DNA of 32,493 bases from Fimenecus sp045613065 (lineage in GTDB: Bacteria > Bacillota > Clostridia > Oscillospirales > Acutalibacteraceae): assembly GCA_045613065.1 (NCBI GenBank), contig JAZLAH010000052.1:1-32493 (forward strand), read 5' to 3'. Shown here in pieces: positions 26,251 to 32,493 of the stretch. The notes under the pieces are model-generated. The model was given only the letters and a program-made list of their open reading frames with translations. It had not been told where the DNA came from and ran no database searches. Position 1 is the first letter of the stretch, and every line of letters begins with the position of its first letter. The translations under genes and the position numbers were made by a program.

Positions 26251-26280
26251 TGCCCCGAAGCCTTTTATGACATCGGGGCA
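26251..26280 (-). other. Hairpin in the rny-ymdB gap
   Basis: An 8-bp stem (TGCCCCGA at 26251-26258, TCGGGGCA at 26273-26280) with a 14-base loop. It has no clear T-run in either direction, so it is more likely an RNA-processing or stability element than a terminator. Confidence 0.5.
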
Positions 26281-26363
26281 TTTCTCAATTATTTTTTTAT
26301 TACGAGCAAAGCAAGTAACAAGGTTCTCTGAAACAAATAAATCTATGATTTTTTTCAAAGTTC

Positions 26364-27920
26364 TTATTTAGCAAAGTCAATTACTCGATTTTCACGTACT
26401 ATATTAACCTTAATCTGACCTGGATATTCAAGCTCCTCTTCAATCTTCTTTGCAATATCACGAGCAATAATAACCATCTTTTCATCAGATACTTTATCAG
26501 GATTAACCATAATTCTAACTTCACGACCTGCCTGAATAGCAAAAGATTTTTCAACACCTTCAAATGATGTTGCGATTTCTTCAAGCTTTTCAAGACGTTT
26601 AATATAGTTCTGAACATTTTCACGACGAGCACCAGGACGAGCTGCAGAAATAGCATCTGCTGCCTGTACAAGTACAGCAACAACTGTTTTTGCTTCAATT
26701 TCACCATGGTGAGCCTGAATAGCATGAACAATCTTGTCATTTTCTTTATATTTCTTTGCAGCTTCTACACCAAGTTCGATATGTGTACCCTCGAACTCAC
26801 GGTCAAGTGCCTTACCAATATCGTGAAGAAGACCTGCTCGCTTAGCCTGTTTAACATCAGCACCAAGTTCCTGTGCCATAAGACCTGCTATGTAAGAAAC
26901 TTCAAGCGAGTGGTTGAGTACATTCTGACCAAAGCTTGTACGATACTTAAGTTTACCGAGAAGCTTAACAAGTTCAGGATGAACACCATTGACACCAGCG
27001 TCAACAACTGCTCTTTCACCTGTCTGCTTAATTGTCTGTTCAACTTCACGCTTTGATTTCTCATACATTTCTTCAATTCGTGCTGGATGAACACGACCGT
27101 CCTGAATAAGTTTTTCAAGAGTAAGTCTTGCGATTTCGCGACGAACAGGGTCAAAACTTGAAACAGTAATTGCTTCAGGCGTATCATCGATTATAAGGTC
27201 AACACCTGTTATTGTTTCAAGTGTTCTGATATTTCGACCTTCACGACCAATGATTCTACCCTTCATTTCATCGTTTGGAAGTGCTACAACTGAAACTGTT
27301 GCTTCTGAAACATGGTCAGCAGCACATCTCTGAATAGCACCAGTGATAATTTCACGTGCAAGATTATCACTTTCGTCACGTGTTCTCTGTTCAAAATCAA
27401 GGATTTTAAGAGCTTTTTCGTGAGTAAGTGAATCGTCAAGTTCTTGCATGAGCATTGCTTTTGCCTGCTCCTTGCTATAGCCACTGATTTTTTCCAACAT
27501 TTCAAGTTGACTACGTTTAAGCATTTCAACTTCTTCAAGTTTCTGGTCAGCAAGCTTAATCTTTTCAGCAAGTGTTTCTTCTTTCTTTTCAAGATTTTCA
27601 GTTTTCTTGTCAAGATTTTCTTCTTTTTGTACGATTCTTCGTTCTTGTCTTTGAACCTCTGCGCGTCTTTCACGAAGTTCTTTATCAACTTCGTTTCTTA
27701 ACTTGTGTATTTCATCTTTAGCCTCAAGAATAGCTTCTTTTTTCTTACTTTCAGCAGTCTGAACAGCCTGATTAACGATTCTTAATGCTTCTTCATTTGC
27801 GGAGCCGATTTTAGCCTCTGCAACCTTTTTGCGATAAACACCGCCAATTACAAAGCCCAATGCCCCAAATACAACAGCAGAGACGACGGCAATAACGACA
27901 GCCACACCTACAGTAATCAT
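26364..27920 (-). CDS. rny: Ribonuclease Y
   Basis: A membrane-anchored endoribonuclease that starts mRNA decay in many Firmicutes. 518 residues: an N-terminal transmembrane helix (about 3-27), a long charged coiled coil (about 30-200), a KH RNA-binding domain with GRIIGREGRNIRTLE, and an HD domain with NHSLEVSYIAG and LLHDIGKALD. ATG 27920 follows AGGAGGG, and a near-consensus promoter lies about 115 bases upstream. It leads the minus-strand run with ymdB, the binding lipoprotein, recG and the hydrolase. Confidence 0.97.
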   Translation of the reverse strand: MITVGVAVVIAVVSAVVFGALGFVIGGVYRKKVAEAKIGSANEEALRIVNQAVQTAESKKKEAILEAKDEIHKLRNEVDKELRERRAEVQRQERRIVQKEENLDKKTENLEKKEETLAEKIKLADQKLEEVEMLKRSQLEMLEKISGYSKEQAKAMLMQELDDSLTHEKALKILDFEQRTRDESDNLAREIITGAIQRCAADHVSEATVSVVALPNDEMKGRIIGREGRNIRTLETITGVDLIIDDTPEAITVSSFDPVRREIARLTLEKLIQDGRVHPARIEEMYEKSKREVEQTIKQTGERAVVDAGVNGVHPELVKLLGKLKYRTSFGQNVLNHSLEVSYIAGLMAQELGADVKQAKRAGLLHDIGKALDREFEGTHIELGVEAAKKYKENDKIVHAIQAHHGEIEAKTVVAVLVQAADAISAARPGARRENVQNYIKRLEKLEEIATSFEGVEKSFAIQAGREVRIMVNPDKVSDEKMVIIARDIAKKIEEELEYPGQIKVNIVRENRVIDFAK

Positions 27921-28032
27921 AGGTTTGTCCCTCCTAATAATAAATATTTAATTTCACAATATATATAAAAAATATGAAATGAAATTAAGTTTAAACAGTA
28001 TTTGGAAATTATTTCCCCATACTATCTTTATT

Positions 28033-28061
28033 ATTTTACACAAAAAAAGACATTGTGTCAA
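28033..28061 (-). promoter_or_regulatory. Promoter of rny
   Basis: TTGACA at 28056-28061, a 17-base spacer and TAAAAT at 28033-28038 with an extended -10 (TG). The roughly 105-base leader down to the rny start is AT-rich with no obvious structure; 27921-28192 holds this promoter and the upstream terminator only. Confidence 0.75.
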
Positions 28062-28121
28062 GAATTTATACAGCAAATATATGTAAATGAAAAATATTTA
28101 ATTATATATTTTCTTAAAATG

Positions 28122-28152
28122 AAAAACAGGGAAGATATTTAAATCTCCCCTG
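28122..28152 (-). terminator. Terminator of the cohesin-like/repeat protein operon
   Basis: A 10-bp stem with one G-U pair (28127-28136 with 28143-28152), a 6-base loop, then TTTTT on the minus strand. It lies about 40 bases after the stop of the gene ending at 28193. Confidence 0.85.
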
Positions 28153-28192
28153 CACATTTATTTAATTTGTTCTAATCAAAACAACTAAAATC

Positions 28193-30169
28193 TTAACCCA
28201 TAATAAGGCTCATAATGAAAGCCAAAAGCTTATCCCAAAGGCTTGTGATAGTAGCAATAAGCTTTGTTAAGAAGTCTGGTTCTGCTGTCATCTTAATTGT
28301 ATCTGAACCATATTTGTTACCATCTTCGTCAACAAGTTCAACTACAAATGTTGCTTCACCATCACCAACAGCTGTGATTTCAAACTTACCATCTTCTGTC
28401 TGTACACATTCGAAGATGCCTTCGCCTTCTACTACTGTCCATACGAGTGACAAACCTGTGTATTCGCCACCAGTTACTTCAGCTTCAAGAACAACTGTAG
28501 CGCTATTTGCAACTGTTGTGCTTTCTGGAACTTTAACAGCAACTGTGAAGTTAGCTTCTAACTTATCTGTATAATCCTTTTTGAATGTCTTGTCACAGTC
28601 AGGGCAATAGAATTCTGTGTAGCCCTTATCCTGGTATGTAGGAGCAACTACAACAACGTTTGTTTCTGTGTGACCCTTTGCTGGAATTTCAGCACCTGTT
28701 TTTATTTTTGCGTAACATTTGCTGCACTCTATGCCTGCTTCACGACCAGGATCAGTACATGTTGGTTCAACTGCTGGAACTGCTACTTCAGTGTGAGGCA
28801 CCATTGGAATAGGTTCACTAGTTCTCTTATCACATACTGAGCATTTAAATTTAATCACACCATCTGCCCAACATGTCGCGTCACTTCTAGTAATTTCAAC
28901 ATATGAATGGTCTGCAAGTGGGAGTTCTTCACCACCCTCAGTCTTACCACATCCGTTTTCACATGTAAGAATTGCTGTCATACCAGCTTCTTTACATGTT
29001 GATTCTTTTGCAGCAGTTGTTTCAACCATTTTGTGTTTTAAAGCATCAATAGTCTTTGGTGTACGGCTGATTTCGTCGTTACAAACTGTACAGTAAACAA
29101 CTTCATCATATGAACCGTCTTCTTCACATTTAGCTTCTACTTTATTTTCTATAACTACTTCACCTGGAGTATGTCCAAGAGCTGTAACTGTAACTTTTTT
29201 ACGACTGATTTCGCCTTTACAAACTGTACAATAAACAACGTTATCATATGTCTTATCTGTTATGCAGTCACCTAATTCTTCGTTTTCTATAACAACTTCA
29301 TCTGGTGTATGGTTACCTGTAGCAGGAACAACATCGTTTCTTACAGCTTTACATACTGTACATTCAAATACTTTTGCACCATCTTTAGCGCATGTTTCTT
29401 CTACTTTAACAACACCATCATTCCATGTGTGTTCTGCACATTGTTCAGCAGCAGTTACTCGAGCAGTTGCGAAAACTGTTTCTGATTCAGCTGCTGTTGT
29501 CTTTCCAGCTGTTGTTGCATTACCTGGATCTTTGATATAAGTCATAACTGTGTATGAACCAAATGTACCTGTTGGGATACCAACATTGATATCTGTACCA
29601 GCAGCGATATCATCTTTGAGTTTAAGCTGGAATGTGAAGAAAGCAGTTCCCTTTGCTGCATCAGCATTAACCTCTGATGCTGGAAGACCTCTAGTCTTAT
29701 CACTAAAATTAGGATGAGTACCACTTGTAGCCTTTGCAATTTTATTAATCTGTACATACTGATTAAACATTGCATTTTCTTCTGCTGTATTTGCTTTTGC
29801 AATGTTATTCACAACAGTAGCTACTGGCCAAACGACATTTGCTTGACTAACAGGCTTATACCAAGAAGACATAGTTGCACTACTTGTACTTGAACTCTTG
29901 ATATTAGCTACAGCGTTTGCTGACTGATCGAAATGAGCTGAATTTGTACCAATAAACATAGCACAATTAGTAGCATATTCCATGCCATCCTTACCATACA
30001 CAAAAACGCTTACTGTCACTGTGTCACCTGGCTTATAATTGTCTTTGTCAAGCTTGATTTCGTATGCTACTTTTGAGTTCTCTCCCAATTCATATGCTGT
30101 TACTGGCATAACAACAATGCCCAAACAGAGTACAATTGCAAGAACAATAGCACTAATTTTTTTAACCAT
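28193..30169 (-). CDS. Large secreted protein: cohesin-like domain, seven Cys/His repeats, Ig-like domain
   Basis: A 658-residue secreted protein. Signal peptide (1-25), then a beta-rich domain (about 30-235) opening with KLDKDNYKPGDTVTVSVFV, resembling cohesin or related carbohydrate-active modules. Residues about 243-536 hold seven repeats of roughly 38-46 residues, each with His, a Cys, a Cys-x-x-Cys pair and a closing Gly-x-His (for example YCTVCKGEISRK and FKCSVCDKRTSE). The last repeat has Tyr in place of the first Cys. A bacterial Ig-like domain (about 540-632) and a 26-residue hydrophobic/amphipathic tail (FLTKLIATITSLWDKL...) end the protein. There is no LPxTG motif. The Cys/His pattern suggests metal binding or disulfides outside the cell (inference). 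ATG 30169 has AAGGAG upstream; it follows the cohesin-like/dockerin gene by 67 bases. Confidence 0.85.
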   Translation of the reverse strand: MVKKISAIVLAIVLCLGIVVMPVTAYELGENSKVAYEIKLDKDNYKPGDTVTVSVFVYGKDGMEYATNCAMFIGTNSAHFDQSANAVANIKSSSTSSATMSSWYKPVSQANVVWPVATVVNNIAKANTAEENAMFNQYVQINKIAKATSGTHPNFSDKTRGLPASEVNADAAKGTAFFTFQLKLKDDIAAGTDINVGIPTGTFGSYTVMTYIKDPGNATTAGKTTAAESETVFATARVTAAEQCAEHTWNDGVVKVEETCAKDGAKVFECTVCKAVRNDVVPATGNHTPDEVVIENEELGDCITDKTYDNVVYCTVCKGEISRKKVTVTALGHTPGEVVIENKVEAKCEEDGSYDEVVYCTVCNDEISRTPKTIDALKHKMVETTAAKESTCKEAGMTAILTCENGCGKTEGGEELPLADHSYVEITRSDATCWADGVIKFKCSVCDKRTSEPIPMVPHTEVAVPAVEPTCTDPGREAGIECSKCYAKIKTGAEIPAKGHTETNVVVVAPTYQDKGYTEFYCPDCDKTFKKDYTDKLEANFTVAVKVPESTTVANSATVVLEAEVTGGEYTGLSLVWTVVEGEGIFECVQTEDGKFEITAVGDGEATFVVELVDEDGNKYGSDTIKMTAEPDFLTKLIATITSLWDKLLAFIMSLIMG

Positions 30170-30236
30170 AATTTTTTCTCCTTTTATTTTTTATATTAAT
30201 GAGTTTTATTTTGATAAAACCCATACATAAACAAAA

Positions 30237-31352
30237 TCAATATACTTCCGCAAAACCTGCAGCGATTTCAGCCTGTTCTGGAAGCAATACAATGTACCAG
30301 TCATGAGCTTCAATATCACCTGCGTCTGCAGAGTCTGTAAATCCATCATAGTTAACGTCACCAGCATAAAGAGCTGCTGAGTCATCCTCGAATGGTACGA
30401 GATACCAGTCGTGAGCTTCAATGTCACCTGCGTCTGCAGAGTCAACAAATTCGTCACCGTTAACGTCGCCGAAGTAAATGAATACGTATGTTTCGACAAT
30501 ATTACCGTCAGCATCAAGACGATTTACAGTTGCGCCTGTTGAGAATACACCGTTTTCGTTTTCTACTATTTCAATTGAACCTACCGGTGTCTCGAAGTAA
30601 TCTTCAAGAGTTTCACCACCAAGTGTGTCGATACCGTAAACAGCACCTGTATATTCTGTTGTACAGATGTCTGTATCAATGATTGCACCCATTTCCACAC
30701 CATATTCAGAAAGTTGAAGTTGCGGAACGGCTTTTTCATTAATTATACTTATATTTTTTTCTGCTTCTGTAACGTCAATTTTTTCTACATTTTCAGGAAC
30801 AGAATTTATAGTTTTACCACTTGTAGGTGAACCAAAATAAAGCATTCCTGCAACATTATCACTTGTTTTGGCAGATTCTGGGACACACTTAACCAATGCA
30901 TCACCTTCAACATCTGCTTTTGCAGTAACTTTGAAAGTAAGAACTGTTCCATCTATTTTTTCAGCTACATCTGTACCTGCTGCACCAATATATGTAACTA
31001 AAACAAAACTATAATCATCTTCACTGAATCCTGTATTTGCATAAACTTTTGAAGAATTAACACTTTCTGAATCAGTTGTTGTATTCATTACAGAATAATT
31101 AGTCAAAGTTGCGGTTGCGTCACTTACTGTCACTAATGACTTATTATAAAATACTGGAATAGACATAGTAGCTACTGGGAAATTAGTAGTAACATCAACA
31201 AAAACTATTGCAGACTCACCTGCATTAAGTTCTGATTTATCAATTGTTATTTCAATAAAGGCTTCCTTGGTGTTTGCAGTTGCTACAAAAATTGTTGTAG
31301 TGAAACAGAGCACGATAACCAATATTAAACTGATTATTTTGTTCTTTCTCAT
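30237..31352 (-). CDS. Secreted cohesin-like plus dockerin protein
   Basis: A 371-residue protein with a signal peptide (1-26), a cohesin-like beta domain (about 28-175; ITIDKSELNAGESAIVFVDV, MSIPVFYNKSLVTV), a linker domain, and a C-terminal dockerin (about 294-360). The two dockerin halves are near-identical: GDVNGDEFVDSADAGDIEAHDWY and GDVNYDGFTDSADAGDIEAHDWY, differing in few residues. Positions 10-11 of the calcium loops are Ser-Ala, unlike the Ala-Val/Ala-Ile of the other two dockerins in the window, hinting at a different partner. Strong own promoter; ATG 31352 has AGAGGTG. It probably shares a transcript with the repeat protein downstream, as no terminator lies between. Confidence 0.85.
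   Translation of the reverse strand: MRKNKIISLILVIVLCFTTTIFVATANTKEAFIEITIDKSELNAGESAIVFVDVTTNFPVATMSIPVFYNKSLVTVSDATATLTNYSVMNTTTDSESVNSSKVYANTGFSEDDYSFVLVTYIGAAGTDVAEKIDGTVLTFKVTAKADVEGDALVKCVPESAKTSDNVAGMLYFGSPTSGKTINSVPENVEKIDVTEAEKNISIINEKAVPQLQLSEYGVEMGAIIDTDICTTEYTGAVYGIDTLGGETLEDYFETPVGSIEIVENENGVFSTGATVNRLDADGNIVETYVFIYFGDVNGDEFVDSADAGDIEAHDWYLVPFEDDSAALYAGDVNYDGFTDSADAGDIEAHDWYIVLLPEQAEIAAGFAEVY
30295..30478 (-). repeat. 108-bp-period tandem duplication encoding the dockerin halves
   Basis: Two closely matching copies begin at 30295 and 30403 (period 108 bp, 36 codons); they share long runs coding for DSADAGDIEAHDWY. The closeness at DNA level shows the two halves of this dockerin were homogenised or duplicated recently. 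Confidence 0.8.
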
Positions 31353-31384
31353 TTATAAACACCTCTCTTTGTAAGGTTATTCCA

Positions 31385-31413
31385 ATTTTATCACATTTAA
31401 TTTATAGAGTCAA
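31385..31413 (-). promoter_or_regulatory. Promoter of the cohesin-like/dockerin operon
   Basis: TTGACT at 31408-31413, a 17-base spacer and TAAAAT at 31385-31390 with an extended -10 (TGA), 32 bases before ATG 31352. It lies just after the terminator of the small peptide gene. Confidence 0.8.
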
Positions 31414-31464
31414 CACCAATTTTACTTTTTCTTTTTGATTCTTTGATAGTATTTACACAATAAC

Positions 31465-31493
31465 AAAAACCCCGGTGGGGTTAACCACCGGGG
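31465..31493 (-). terminator. Terminator after the 40-residue peptide gene
   Basis: A GC-rich 9-bp perfect stem (CCCCGGTGG at 31470-31478, CCACCGGGG at 31485-31493), a 6-base loop, then TTTTT on the minus strand. Confidence 0.93.
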
Positions 31494-31537
31494 AAGATTT
31501 AAGCATTATGCTCTATTCTTTTTAGTTGTTTGGCTTA

Positions 31538-31660
31538 TTAACCGTGCCAGTCGTCTCCACCTGGTGCAGGTGGGTCAACTTCACCTTCTTTGACACTAAA
31601 TGTGATTACATCTTCGATTTCGTAGATTGTCACATCAAATTCTGGTTTTACGTATTTCAT
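31538..31660 (-). CDS. 40-residue peptide of unknown function
   Basis: A short reading frame from ATG 31660 to a double stop, coding 40 residues. It begins MKYVKPEFDVTIYEIEDVIT and ends in a Pro/Gly/Asp-rich tail (DPPAPGGDDWHG). AAGGAG lies ten bases before the ATG, and a strong terminator follows 45 bases after the stop, so it reads as a real, deliberately ended gene. It follows the large surface-protein gene by 44 bases and is probably on the same transcript. There is no signal peptide, no Cys and no transmembrane helix. A conserved-looking N-terminal half plus a Gly-rich end recalls precursor peptides that are modified or exported, but no modifying enzyme or exporter is in the window. I do not recognise its family. 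Confidence 0.7.
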   Translation of the reverse strand: MKYVKPEFDVTIYEIEDVITFSVKEGEVDPPAPGGDDWHG

Positions 31661-31704
31661 GTCTCTTTTGCTCCTTTCAAAAAATTAGTTATAATTTTTC
31701 TCAT

Positions 31705-32493
31705 TTAAGCGTTTGGAAATACATCTTCGAAGTAAGTATTATACAAGCCTTCGAACTCAACTTCCTGAACTGCTGGATAGTATGCGAAGCATGTGTTGCC
31801 ATCTGCATCTACCCATTCAATGTAACCAACAGCGATAAGGCTATCTGTCTTTGCATCATCTGGAATATCAGTTATTGTACATGCAAATGCATATTCACCA
31901 GGTACAATAGTTGTACTAATCTTTGAGATATCTTTTCTTGTGTACTTACCATCAAATGTTTCACCAGATGCTACGAGATCCTTTTCAATGATTTCCTTAA
32001 TAACTTCCATATCAACTGCGTCAGCGCTCATTACACTACCCTTGCTGAATACGAAACCTGCATTCTTAATCATTGCAGATGCATTTTCAACTGTACCAAA
32101 TACTGCTTCGAAGTCTGCTGCACTGATTGTTGCAAGTGCACGAACATCGAACTTGCCTGCATATGAACCATCAGCATTCTTATGGAATCTGATCTGGCCC
32201 TTCTTAGCGCTAACGAGTGTAAGAGCGTTTGTTTTAATTGTTTCTGAAGAAATTACTTCGCCACATACTGTACATTTAACAACTTTATCGTATGAACCAG
32301 CTGCTGTATATGAAGGAGCTACTTCGTTTTCACGAACTGCTTCACCTTTTGTATGGTTACCTGTTGCTGGGTCTACCTGTGCTTCACGGCTAAGTTCTTC
32401 GTTACATACTGAACAGTAAACTACTGCATCGTATGAACCATCTTTACCACATGTAGGAGCTACTTCGTTTTCACGAACTGCTTCTGCTGCTGT
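31705..32493 (-). CDS. Large surface protein with Cys-x-x-Cys/His repeats, partial (5' end outside window)
   Basis: The last 262 residues of a gene that enters from the right edge. The visible N-terminal part has two repeats of about 47 residues with Cys-x-x-Cys pairs (YCSVCNEELSRE, KCTVCGEVISSE) and a closing Gly-Asn-His, the same module as in the protein at 28193-30169. In the second repeat the leading Cys is replaced (VAPSYTAAGS). The C-terminal ~175 residues form an unrecognised domain rich in Val, Ile and acidic residues, ending FEDVFPNA. No dockerin, sorting signal or transmembrane tail is present at this end. A signal peptide would lie outside the window. The 40-residue peptide gene follows by 44 bases. 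Confidence 0.85.
   Translation of the reverse strand, partial: TAAEAVRENEVAPTCGKDGSYDAVVYCSVCNEELSREAQVDPATGNHTKGEAVRENEVAPSYTAAGSYDKVVKCTVCGEVISSETIKTNALTLVSAKKGQIRFHKNADGSYAGKFDVRALATISAADFEAVFGTVENASAMIKNAGFVFSKGSVMSADAVDMEVIKEIIEKDLVASGETFDGKYTRKDISKISTTIVPGEYAFACTITDIPDDAKTDSLIAVGYIEWVDADGNTCFAYYPAVQEVEFEGLYNTYFEDVFPNA
32314..32343 (-). repeat. 30-bp exact repeat (copy 1) in the Cys/His repeat gene
   Basis: Identical to 32455-32484; the offset is 141 bp, exactly 47 codons, so it marks tandem protein repeats (EAVRENEVAP). Confidence 0.9.
32455..32484 (-). repeat. 30-bp exact repeat (copy 2) in the Cys/His repeat gene
   Basis: Second copy of the 30-base coding repeat, close to the right edge; further copies are likely beyond the window. 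Confidence 0.9.

Noticed and set aside
28560..29445. The spaced repeats at 28.5-29.4 kb and at 32.3-32.5 kb as a CRISPR array.
   Set aside because: They are in-frame coding repeats of Cys/His modules, with imperfect copies and spacing equal to whole codons, not short palindromic repeats with unique spacers.
30180..30230. A 7-bp AT hairpin between the cohesin-like/dockerin gene and the repeat protein gene, as a terminator.
   Set aside because: The stem is short and AT-only with no T-run, so readthrough and cotranscription are more likely.

Overview
The window is AT-rich and comes from a low-GC Gram-positive anaerobe, most likely a gut-type member of the Clostridia (Oscillospiraceae/Ruminococcaceae-like). 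This is inferred from strong AGGAGG-type ribosome sites and TTGACA/TATAAT promoters, a DapL-type diaminopimelate pathway, a YtvI-like membrane protein, an rny-ymdB pair, and several secreted proteins with dockerin or cohesin-like domains. No rRNA, tRNA, CRISPR array, insertion sequence or phage gene was seen, and no gene-free stretch exceeds 300 bases.

Region 1 (1-6635) is a specialised-metabolite locus. A large nonribosomal peptide synthetase gene (C-A-T-C-A..., running off the left edge) is divergently transcribed from an acyl-AMP ligase and a stand-alone acyl carrier protein. Together they look like a lipo-initiated NRPS: the ligase and carrier would activate an acyl group, and the N-terminal condensation domain would join it to the first amino acid. 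By manual alignment the first adenylation pocket resembles the asparagine code.

Region 2 (6658-9850) is a plus-strand operon: S-adenosylhomocysteinase, a membrane protein with a RING-like zinc finger and a DUF2628-like segment, and GalU, closed by a terminator shared with a convergent dockerin gene. Region 3 (9856-10843) is that secreted protein, with its dockerin directly after the signal peptide.

Region 4 (10870-18427) is a minus-strand block for aspartate-family amino acids and one-carbon/purine supply: hom, lysC, guaB, glyA, dapF and dapL. lysC has an internal in-frame start with a perfect Shine-Dalgarno site, matching the alpha/beta overlapping-gene arrangement of Bacillus aspartokinase II. 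Region 5 (18503-20470) is a plus-strand pair, a YtvI-like AI-2E family protein and a CpsB/YwqE-type PHP phosphatase, ending in a 16-bp-stem bidirectional terminator.

Region 6 (20480-28061) is a minus-strand series: rny, ymdB, an orphan oligopeptide-type binding lipoprotein, recG, an alpha/beta hydrolase, and a dockerin-only mini-protein with its own promoter. Region 7 (28122-32493) encodes surface proteins: a gene running off the right edge with Cys-x-x-Cys/His repeats, a 40-residue peptide gene that I could not assign, a cohesin-like plus dockerin protein, and a second Cys-x-x-Cys/His repeat protein. The least explained material is the NRPS locus and this surface-protein/small-peptide region.
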